42,744 nt of DNA. Origin: Verrucomicrobiota bacterium (lineage in GTDB: Bacteria; Verrucomicrobiota; Verrucomicrobiia; Chthoniobacterales; JAFAMB01). The notes beneath the pieces are model-generated. The model did not search any database. It had not been told where the DNA came from and worked only from the letters and a program-made list of their open reading frames with translations. Numbering within the stretch: position 1 is the stretch's first letter; every line of letters begins with the position of its first letter. The DNA is taken from NCBI GenBank assembly GCA_019239825.1, contig JAFAZK010000258.1, positions 1 to 42,744 on the forward strand. Direction: 5' to 3'. Shown piece by piece: positions 24,840-31,725 of the stretch. The position numbers and the translations under genes were made by a program.

Positions 24840-27794
24840 ATGAAAATTCAGATTAATGGTTCATCTTGTGAAGCGTCAGAGGGCGAGCGACTAGTTGATG
24901 TCATTAACCGGGTAACCAAAACGCTTCCTCAGGTTTGTTATCAACCGCAACTTGGACCCATTCAGACTTGCGACACATGCTTAGTCGAAATTGATGGGAC
25001 GCTGGCCAGAGCGTGCGGAACGAAGGTCTCGGCCAGAATGGAAGTCCTTACTGAATCGGCCAGAGCCAGGGCAGCGCAGAACGAAGCATTCGATCGGATT
25101 TTAGGAAACCACCAGCTTTACTGTACGGTCTGCGACAATAATAATGGCAATTGCACGGTTCATAACACGACGAAACTGTTGCAAGTCGAACATCAAAAAA
25201 CACCTTACCATCCCAAGCCGTACCAGGTCGATTACACCAACCCGTTCTACCGGTATGATCCAGATCAGTGCATCCTCTGCGGGCGCTGCGTAGAAGCTTG
25301 TCAGAATTTCCAGGTCAACGAGACGTTATCGATCCGCTGGGAGGATGCGCACCCGCGCGTCCTCTGGGATGGCGGCAAAACGATTGGCGAGTCCAGCTGT
25401 GTCTCTTGCGGGCACTGCGTTACCGTCTGTCCATGTAATGCGCTGATGGAAAAATCAATGTTGGGTGAGGCCGGTTACATGACCTCGATTCCGCAGAAGG
25501 CGCTTAACGGAATGATCGACTTGGTGAAGGGCATCGAGCCGGAGATAGGGTATGGCTCGATTCTTAAGGTTTCAGAGGTGGAAGCCGATATGCGCGAGTC
25601 GCGAATCCGCCGGACGAAGACGGTTTGCACGTATTGCGGAGTCGGTTGCAGCTTCGATGTTTGGACTAAAGACCGTCACATCCTAAAGGTCGAGCCGCTG
25701 GATGGTCCTACTAACGGTATCTCGACCTGCGTAAAGGGTAAGTTCGGCTGGGACTTTGTTAACGATAAAGAGCGGCTAACGTCACCGCTGATCCGGGAGG
25801 GAGATCGGTTCCGCAATGCGACCTGGGAAGAGGCGCTGGATTTGATTGGAACCAAGCTGACGGAGCTGAAAAAAACTCACGGACCCGACTCCATCGGATT
25901 CATTGCCTCTTCTAAATGTACCAACGAAGAAGCCTATCTGATGCAGAAACTCGCCCGGGCCGTGTTGGGTACGAACAATGTAGATAATTGTTCTAGATAT
26001 TGCCAATCGCCGGCTACGATGGGGCTTTTTCGTACCGTAGGGTACGGTGGCGATAGCGGTTCGATTAAAGATATTGCGAAGGCGGGTTTGGTCATCATTG
26101 TGGGAGCCAATACGGCCGAGAGTCATCCGGTTTTGGCCACGCGGATCAAGCAAGCGCACAAACTCCGAGGCCAGAAATTGGTGGTTGCGGATCTGCGTAT
26201 GAACGAAATGGCCCAGCGAGCGGATGTTCATCTGCAGCCTCGTCCCGGCACCGATCTGGTGTGGTTATCCGCCATCAGCCGTTACATCATCGATCGTGGC
26301 CTGGCCAAACAGGCATTCATCGAACAGTGGGTTCACAATTTCGACGACTATCGCCAGAGTCTGGAGCCCTTCACCCTGGAGTTCGCGGAGAAGGTTTGCG
26401 AAATCCCGAAAGCAACGCTCGAGCAAGTAGCCCAGATGGTGGTTGCTGCGGACGGAGTCGCCATTTGTTGGGCCATGGGCGTGACTCAACACGGAAACGG
26501 GTCTGACACGTCCACCGCTATTTCGAATTTGCTGTTGGTAACCGGAAACTATATGCGCCCCGGCACCGGCGCCTATCCATTACGCGGACACAACAACGTG
26601 CAGGGTGCGTCGGACATGGGAGCGATGCCGGACCGATACCCGGGCTACCAAGCCGTTACCGATCCGCAGATTCGTGCGCGTTTTGAGAAGGTTTGGAGTA
26701 CGCCGCTGCCAACGGAACGCGGTTTTGACAATCACGAAATGGTAGACGCAATTCTCGAAGGCAAACTTCGAGCCATGTATCTATATGGCGAAGAAATGAG
26801 TTTGGTCGATTCCAACTCAAATCTGGTCGGCAGCGCTTTCGAGAAATTAGAGTTTTTTGTGATGCAGGACATCTTCTTCACCGATACCTGCCGCTTTGCC
26901 GATGTTGTTTTGCCGGCTTCACCGAGCCTGGAAAAGGAAGGGACCTTTACCAGCACGGAGCGGCGGATTCAACGGCTCTATCAAGTGTTGGAGCCTATGG
27001 TCGGAACCAAACCGGATTGGCAAATCATACAGGAAGTAGCGAATCGTTTAGGCGCGAGCTGGAAGTACCAACATCCATCAGAAATCATGGATGAAATCGC
27101 TTCGCTGACCCCGCTGCTCGCGGGTGTGACTTACAAAAGGCTAGAAGGATATAAATCGCTGCAATGGCCGGTGCACCCGGACGGTTCTGATGAACCACTG
27201 CTATATACCGAACGCTTCAATTTCCCCGATGGTAAGGCTCGATTCTATCCGTTGAAGTGGCTTGAAGCTTCCGAGCAAGTCGATGAGGAATACGATCTGC
27301 ATCTGAACAATGGGCGTCTGCTGGAGCATTTCCACGAAGGGAACATGACCTATCGGGTGACTGGAATAAAAGAGAAGACCCCTGACAACTGGATAGAAAT
27401 TTCTCCGGAATTGGCGGCTGAACGGAAGATCGAAACCGGAAGCTGGGTTAGGCTAACCTCTCGACGTGGCCAGGTAAAAATACGTGCTTTGGTGACTAAC
27501 CGAGTGCAGGGACGCGAGTTGTATATGCCGATGAATTCGAGTGAACATCCGGTGAATCGGCTAACTAGCAGCGTGACCGATAGTGTTACTCACACTCCGG
27601 CTTACAAAGAAACGGCGGTCAAGCTACAGGTTCTCGGTGAGCGTGATGAATCGCCACTTCCACGGAACAACTTCCGGTTTGGCCATCCGACCCCGCAGAA
27701 TGGGGTGGAAGTGGAACGGAAATGGAAGCGGCCGGATTACACACTGCCTGGAACTCGGAACGGTGGAACGGCTAAGAACGGGTCAAAGCACTAA
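24840..27794 (+). CDS. Molybdenum/tungsten formate dehydrogenase catalytic subunit (ForC/FdhA type)
   Basis: 984 residues. Domains in order: [2Fe-2S] ferredoxin-like (1-75; C33, C44, C47, C59), His-Cys NuoG-like cluster region (CTVCDNNNGNCTVH, 95-108), two [4Fe-4S] ferredoxin motifs (CILCGRCVEAC 144-154; CVSCGHCVTVC 187-197), then the molybdopterin part with its own cluster (CTYCGVGC 263-270, C297) and a C-terminal molybdopterin-dinucleotide domain. The metal-ligand cysteine is C388 (NCSRYCQSPAT), cysteine rather than selenocysteine. The next residue is Q389 where classical formate dehydrogenases have histidine. It oxidises formate to CO2 in the cytoplasm (no signal). A GGAGAA ribosome-binding site precedes the ATG. 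A DUF1641 partner follows after 14 bases, the arrangement of the Bacillus ForC-ForE enzymes, reported to be menaquinone-linked. Confidence 0.9.
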   Translation: MKIQINGSSCEASEGERLVDVINRVTKTLPQVCYQPQLGPIQTCDTCLVEIDGTLARACGTKVSARMEVLTESARARAAQNEAFDRILGNHQLYCTVCDNNNGNCTVHNTTKLLQVEHQKTPYHPKPYQVDYTNPFYRYDPDQCILCGRCVEACQNFQVNETLSIRWEDAHPRVLWDGGKTIGESSCVSCGHCVTVCPCNALMEKSMLGEAGYMTSIPQKALNGMIDLVKGIEPEIGYGSILKVSEVEADMRESRIRRTKTVCTYCGVGCSFDVWTKDRHILKVEPLDGPTNGISTCVKGKFGWDFVNDKERLTSPLIREGDRFRNATWEEALDLIGTKLTELKKTHGPDSIGFIASSKCTNEEAYLMQKLARAVLGTNNVDNCSRYCQSPATMGLFRTVGYGGDSGSIKDIAKAGLVIIVGANTAESHPVLATRIKQAHKLRGQKLVVADLRMNEMAQRADVHLQPRPGTDLVWLSAISRYIIDRGLAKQAFIEQWVHNFDDYRQSLEPFTLEFAEKVCEIPKATLEQVAQMVVAADGVAICWAMGVTQHGNGSDTSTAISNLLLVTGNYMRPGTGAYPLRGHNNVQGASDMGAMPDRYPGYQAVTDPQIRARFEKVWSTPLPTERGFDNHEMVDAILEGKLRAMYLYGEEMSLVDSNSNLVGSAFEKLEFFVMQDIFFTDTCRFADVVLPASPSLEKEGTFTSTERRIQRLYQVLEPMVGTKPDWQIIQEVANRLGASWKYQHPSEIMDEIASLTPLLAGVTYKRLEGYKSLQWPVHPDGSDEPLLYTERFNFPDGKARFYPLKWLEASEQVDEEYDLHLNNGRLLEHFHEGNMTYRVTGIKEKTPDNWIEISPELAAERKIETGSWVRLTSRRGQVKIRALVTNRVQGRELYMPMNSSEHPVNRLTSSVTDSVTHTPAYKETAVKLQVLGERDESPLPRNNFRFGHPTPQNGVEVERKWKRPDYTLPGTRNGGTAKNGSKH

Positions 27795-27808
27795 CAGCGG
27801 AGAAAACA

Positions 27809-28282
27809 ATGGGTGTGCCTATCAAATTCGAATCGCCGCGTCGAAGTGCTCGCGAAGAACTGTTGGAGCGCCTCGACCAGGCTCCGGCTACACACGCGGA
27901 AGCTTTGTTGGCAGTCTACGATCTTTTGCAAGGCTTACATGATCGAGGAGTTCTGGATGCGTTGAACGGTGTTTTAAGTTCCGGTACCTTCATTCTCGAT
28001 ACGGTCGTAGAAACTGCGAACACGCCCGAAAACATCCGCGCGATTCGCAACCTTTTAATATTGAGCAAAGTCCTGAGTGACATCGACCCTGATGTGCTGG
28101 GGAGTTTGGTGGGCGCCGTCCCGGAAGCATTGCAGCAGGTGTCTTCTGAGAAAACCAGCGCACCCGGCATGTTGCGTCTTCTACAGAAGTTTAACAGCCG
28201 GGACTCTCGTCGCGGGATGGCCTTTGCGGCCAGCTTACTCGAAAGCTTGGGAAAAAGGTTAGGCGAGAAAAAGGGAGAATAG
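27809..28282 (+). CDS. DUF1641 protein, small partner of the formate dehydrogenase (ForE-like)
   Basis: 157 residues, all helical, no signal peptide. The DUF1641 core is visible: ALLAVYDLLQGLHDRGVLDALNGVLSSG, VETANTPENIRAIRNLLILSKVLSDIDPDVL, and the C-terminal LRLLQKFNSRDSRRGMAFAASLLESLGK, which matches the glycine- and alanine-rich end of the family. It starts 14 bases after the dehydrogenase stop with GCGGAGA as ribosome-binding site, so the two are one operon. In Bacillus subtilis such a protein is the second subunit of formate dehydrogenases that deliver electrons to menaquinone. It may link the soluble catalytic subunit to the membrane or quinone. Function in this organism is by analogy. 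Confidence 0.85.
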   Translation: MGVPIKFESPRRSAREELLERLDQAPATHAEALLAVYDLLQGLHDRGVLDALNGVLSSGTFILDTVVETANTPENIRAIRNLLILSKVLSDIDPDVLGSLVGAVPEALQQVSSEKTSAPGMLRLLQKFNSRDSRRGMAFAASLLESLGKRLGEKKGE

Positions 28283-28310
28283 TGTTGTGCATTGGCACCC
28301 GTCGGTGAAT

Positions 28311-28576
28311 GGGCGACCCACTTGGTGGGGCGAGGCTCCCGAGCGATTCGACGACTGAGCAGGGCGCGAAAATGAACTTAGGATCGTCGGTGTTGTTGGG
28401 CTGGAAATCGTGCCGAGCCGTGACGTGTGATGCACCACCTGTTAGAACGAACCGGATCTGAGACCAGCGGCTCGGCGGATCAGGCGGCCTAGCGACGCAA
28501 AATCGCGGTTAATTCATCGCGGGTCCGCTCATGCCCTGGGTGGTTCGGGAGCCTCGCCCCACCAAGTGGGTCGCCC
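28311..28576. repeat. Family B element, copy 2 (nested palindrome, 266 bases)
   Basis: Outer arms GGGCGACCCACTTGGTGGGG (28311) continuing CGAGGCTCCCGA, and the inverted TCGGGAGCCTCG continuing to TGGGTCGCCC (ending 28576). A degenerate central GCCGAGCCG (28412) is inverted as CGGCTCGGC (28468). It lies directly before oxdC and 28 bases after the DUF1641 stop. The outermost ten bases pair perfectly within this copy but differ from copies 1 and 3. Confidence 0.9.
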
Positions 28577-28656
28577 GTTTGCCCGATAAGTTGCCTGGCT
28601 ACGATCATTCGATCTCTCCGGGACTAATTCTGTGGTCGCCCGCCATCTTCTCTGCA

Positions 28657-28689
28657 GAAAGTGTCAAAGATCGGGGAGAAAGTGAAAAA
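28657..28689 (+). promoter_or_regulatory. Candidate AraC-type direct-repeat operator upstream of oxdC
   Basis: GAAAGTGTCAAA (28657-28668) and GAAAGTGAAAAA (28678-28689) are direct repeats starting exactly 21 bases apart, so they face the same side of the helix. This is the usual layout for AraC-family activators. The first copy is identical over 11 bases to the site before the dehydrogenase gene. It is 95-127 bases upstream of the oxdC ATG. A CCTTTCATTTGAAAGG palindrome lies just downstream (28727-28742). Confidence 0.5.
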
Positions 28690-28783
28690 CTTCGCTGTTT
28701 CGTCTCCCGAACGGCGACCGGATCCTTTCATTTGAAAGGAAAATACCGGTCCTGGATGCGCGTAATCCCCCCGACTTGATTTT

Positions 28784-30049
28784 ATGAAAAGCCCAGATCC
28801 AAATGGCTCCAACGCACCTGATCAACAAGGCAAACCCAGTGGGTTTAGTCGCCGCCAGTTGCTGGCAGGTACTCCTTTGGCTGCTTTCGGCGTCGCGGTT
28901 AGCGGCCTGAATTTGGGGAACGTAACCTCTTCGGTTGCGGCCGAATTAACCGAGAAAAAGAATTCCGTCGAGACCGCAGCGGACCCGTCGCCGGGAAGTG
29001 AAGCGAAGAAGGAACAGCTCGACGATTTCATGTTCGATATCGAAAAAGATGGAAAGGGCTGGACCGGGCCGGGAGGCTCCGCCAAAGAGGCTTCAGTGGC
29101 TGAATTCCCACTGTCTCAAAGCATCGCCGGAGTGTCGATGCGCTTAAATCCAGGCGGATTTCGGGAACTGCATTGGCACGCCATTGCCGCCGAATGGGCC
29201 TACGTTTTGGAAGGCCACGTGCGCACGACCGTCATTTCTCCCGATGGTCAAGCTGAGACGGATGACTTCCAGGTTGGCGATATCTGGTATTTTCCAAAGG
29301 GGCACGGCCACGCCCTTGAATGTCTCGGGAATCAGCCCTGCCATTTTTTGCTCGGTTTTGATAGCGGACACTTCTCTGAGTTTGGCACTTTCAGCGTCAC
29401 GGACTGGTTAGGACACACTGATCTCGGAATCCTCAGCCGAGCGCTAAATTTACCCGCAGCCGCGTTGGTGAATATCCCGAAGAAAGAAGTATACATCGGC
29501 ACCGGCCACGTACCGCCCAAAGATGCACCGGACAACTTGAATCCGGCGGTACCGCCCAGCCAATCGTCCCACAAGTTCCGCATGGAAACGATGCCGCCAA
29601 CGCACGAATTCTCGGGTGGATTTATCAAAGTCGTTTCGTCCAAAGAGTTCCCGATTCAGCGCACGTTGACGGCAGCCCGGATGGATATCGAGTCGGGTGG
29701 GCTCCGAGAAATGCATTGGCATCCGAATGCAGACGAATGGCAATTCGTGATGGGCGGCGAGGGCAAAGTCACGATTTTCGGCTCGCATGGACGGGTTAAG
29801 ACGATGGCTTACGGCCCCGGCATGATTTCTTTCGTTAAACAGGGTTACGGTCATTTCGTAGAAAACACCGGTGCCGAAACGCTACGTTTGCTGATCCTGT
29901 TCAATGCGCCGACCTACGAGGAAATCTTGTTAACCTCGTGGCTGGCCGCGAACCCCGCACAGCTGGTGGCAGATCATTTCGGGTTGACCCTGGATCAGGT
30001 AAACGAATTTCCCAAGGATTCGGACGGAATCATCACTTCCCGGATATAG
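28784..30049 (+). CDS. oxdC: Tat-exported oxalate decarboxylase (bicupin)
   Basis: 421 residues. A twin-arginine signal (FSRRQLLAGTPLAAFGVAVSG, 21-41) exports the folded manganese protein. Two cupin domains follow with full metal-ligand sets: H130, H132, E137, H176 (RELHWHAIAAEW ... FPKGHGH) and H311, H313, E318, H357 (REMHWHPNADEW ... GYGHFVEN). The arginines before each HWH (R127, R308) are conserved. The lid loop over domain I reads SEFGT (198-202) where Bacillus OxdC has SENST; the glutamate needed for decarboxylation is kept, the next two residues are changed. It converts oxalate to formate and CO2, with O2 as cofactor. The formate is a substrate for the dehydrogenase encoded just upstream. 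No strong ribosome-binding site. Flanked by family B elements on both sides. Confidence 0.92.
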   Translation: MKSPDPNGSNAPDQQGKPSGFSRRQLLAGTPLAAFGVAVSGLNLGNVTSSVAAELTEKKNSVETAADPSPGSEAKKEQLDDFMFDIEKDGKGWTGPGGSAKEASVAEFPLSQSIAGVSMRLNPGGFRELHWHAIAAEWAYVLEGHVRTTVISPDGQAETDDFQVGDIWYFPKGHGHALECLGNQPCHFLLGFDSGHFSEFGTFSVTDWLGHTDLGILSRALNLPAAALVNIPKKEVYIGTGHVPPKDAPDNLNPAVPPSQSSHKFRMETMPPTHEFSGGFIKVVSSKEFPIQRTLTAARMDIESGGLREMHWHPNADEWQFVMGGEGKVTIFGSHGRVKTMAYGPGMISFVKQGYGHFVENTGAETLRLLILFNAPTYEEILLTSWLAANPAQLVADHFGLTLDQVNEFPKDSDGIITSRI

Positions 30050-30110
30050 AGCAAGGATGGCATAACCTGGTACTGGGCAGATCCGGCCGCTGACCAAGCG
30101 GCCGGGTCGA

Positions 30111-30346
30111 GGGCGAGCTCCTTGGTGGGGCGAGGCTCCCGAACGTTCTTATCATTGAAGCAGAGTGCTTGGCACCTTCTTGCAGAATGGTGTTGATACG
30201 CCTGAAATCGCGCCGAGCCGTGGTGCAGCGCTGGATCACGGCTCGGCGCGCGTTCAGGTGTATCAGCATCCTCTGGCCAAGCTCGTCAACCACTCCGCTT
30301 CAACGATAAGGACGTTCGGGAGCCTCGCCCCACCAAGTAGCTCGCC
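30111..30346. repeat. Family B element, copy 3 (full-length palindrome, 236 bases)
   Basis: Outer arms of about 50 bases: GGCGAGCTCCTTGGTGGGGC onward to ATTGAAGC (30112-30162), inverted at 30296-30346 with few mismatches. Middle arms TGATACGCCTGAAATCGCGC (30194) and the inverted GCGCGTTCAGGTGTATCA (to 30265). Centre CGCGCCGAGCCGTG (30210) with CACGGCTCGGCGCG (to 30250). The whole can fold into one long interrupted hairpin. It lies between oxdC and the efflux operon; 30050-30445 holds no gene. Confidence 0.92.
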
Positions 30347-30445
30347 ACCTCCTTTCGCACCGTTACGGCATTGCTCTCCCGGACTATTCCCTGCCAAATA
30401 CCTTGATCTTCTCCACAAGTCGGTCAATTGGTCAGCGGTACCGCA

Positions 30446-30670
30446 ATGGAACTTCTCGCCCTAGACTTAAACCTACCGGAAATGAGGCTAGGGGAAGTGC
30501 TCATTCCATGGGTAGCAGTAATCGGTGTACTTGGGTTCCTTGCTGGCTGGCTAATTATTGCCATCATGGAGCGCACCGGCCTGTCTCGATACGTCTGGCA
30601 TCTTCCTCTTTTCTTCCTCGCGCTGGTCGTGCTATTGAGCTCGTTGATCGGAATGGTCTTTCAACCATGA
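30446..30670 (+). CDS. DUF1656 small membrane protein (AaeX-like)
   Basis: 74 residues from the ATG at 30446; a TTG at 30428 would add six. DUF1656 proteins are two-helix membrane proteins encoded first in aaeXAB-type efflux operons. Here MRLGEVLIPWVAVIGVLGFLAGWLI forms the first helix and WHLPLFFLALVVLLSSLIGM the second, with the conserved polar link between. The stop overlaps the start of the HlyD-like gene (ATGA), showing translational coupling. Role in the pump is not established for the family. Confidence 0.85.
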   Translation: MELLALDLNLPEMRLGEVLIPWVAVIGVLGFLAGWLIIAIMERTGLSRYVWHLPLFFLALVVLLSSLIGMVFQP

Positions 30671-31575
30671 AGGTTAGGCTCCTTAATTACCTCATCACAT
30701 TTGTTATCATCGCGTTGGCGGTCTGGGCCGCCGTTTCGCTCTATTCCAACTATATACAAAATCCTTGGACTAGAGATGGACAGGTCCGTGCAAACGTCGT
30801 GGGTATCGCTCCCCGGGTTTCGGGGCCGATCATTCGGGTCGAGGTCCACGACAATCAACAGGTGAAAATCGGTGATCCACTGTTCGAGATCGATCCTTCC
30901 GATTTCAAGGCTCAGGTCGATGTGTCCGTTGGCCAGGTGCAAAATGCCGAGGCGAATTTCAAACAGCGTCAACAAGATCTCGAACGACAAACCGACCTTT
31001 ACCAAAAGCACGTTTCGGCGCAGCAGGACTTCCAGAATGCGCAAGATGCTTATTACGCCGCCCAGGCCCAAGTCGTGTCCGCCAAAGCGAATCTCGAGCT
31101 CGCCCAGCTTAACCTGAGCTATACCAAAGTGGTCGCGCCGGTCGATGGGTACGTCACGAACTGGAACACGAGCGTCGGTACCTATGTGACGGCAGGAAAA
31201 GAATTGTTAGCTCTAGTCGACACTGATTCCTTCTGGGTAGCCGCCTACTTCAAAGAAACTCAACTCCCGCACATTCAGATTGGGCAAAAAGCCACCATCA
31301 CAAGCATCGGTTACGAGAATAAACCGTACGAGGGCGTGGTTCGCAGCATCGGATGGGGGATTTATGTGCAGGATGGTTCGGGTAGCGATTCTACCGGCCT
31401 CTTGCCCTCGGTTAGCCAGACGATTGATTGGGTTCGTCTTCCGCAGCGATTCCCGGTGCGGCTGCATGTAACGGGGAAACCGCCAGTTCCCTTGAGGATC
31501 GGCCAAACCGTTTCGGTCGCGATGCTCCCAGAGGTTGTGCCGGCGGAAGGCGAGAAAGAGAAGGCGGCGCCGTAG
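30667..31575 (+). CDS. HlyD family efflux periplasmic adaptor (AaeA-like)
   Basis: 302 residues from the ATG that overlaps the AaeX-like stop by four bases; an upstream in-frame extension exists but overlaps that gene entirely. One N-terminal membrane helix (LLNYLITFVIIALAVWAAVSLY), then YIQNPWTRDGQVRANVVGIAPRVSGPIIRVEVHDNQQVKIGDPLFEIDPSDF, the classic membrane-fusion biotinyl-lipoyl half. A coiled-coil hairpin (about 85-150) and the second lipoyl half (LAQLNLSYTKVVAPVDGYVTNW) follow. It bridges the inner-membrane FUSC pump to an outer-membrane channel. AaeA-type adaptors work with AaeB to expel aromatic or other carboxylic acids. Confidence 0.92.
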   Translation: MKVRLLNYLITFVIIALAVWAAVSLYSNYIQNPWTRDGQVRANVVGIAPRVSGPIIRVEVHDNQQVKIGDPLFEIDPSDFKAQVDVSVGQVQNAEANFKQRQQDLERQTDLYQKHVSAQQDFQNAQDAYYAAQAQVVSAKANLELAQLNLSYTKVVAPVDGYVTNWNTSVGTYVTAGKELLALVDTDSFWVAAYFKETQLPHIQIGQKATITSIGYENKPYEGVVRSIGWGIYVQDGSGSDSTGLLPSVSQTIDWVRLPQRFPVRLHVTGKPPVPLRIGQTVSVAMLPEVVPAEGEKEKAAP

Positions 31576-31725
31576 GAAGGAGTTAGCGGGGAGGACTGCT
31601 GAAAGATCTGCTATCCGCAGTTGCTATTCGCTATTTCCCGAAAAAGCCAATCGGTTCTTTGTGAGCCACGAATATCAGACCTTTCACTTTTCACCTCTGA
31701 CCCGTCCTTCTAGCTCCTTTTCCCC
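31576..31725. other. 150-base interval within the efflux operon
   Basis: No gene. It holds short units reminiscent of the heptamer arrays: GCTATCC, GCTATTC, GCTATTT (31610-31636) and CTTTCAC, TTTTCAC, CTCTGAC (31681-31701). No inverted partner arms are evident, so these may be decayed. The spacing is unusually long for an operon that begins with a four-base gene overlap. Confidence 0.4.

Noticed and set aside
24840-27794. Selenocysteine at the formate dehydrogenase active site
   Set aside because: The codon at residue 388 is TGC (cysteine); the frame contains no in-frame TGA.
30403-30666. Upstream extension of the HlyD-like protein by 88 residues
   Set aside because: It lies entirely over the DUF1656 gene in another frame. 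The ATG at 30667 with the ATGA overlap and membrane helix is the natural start.
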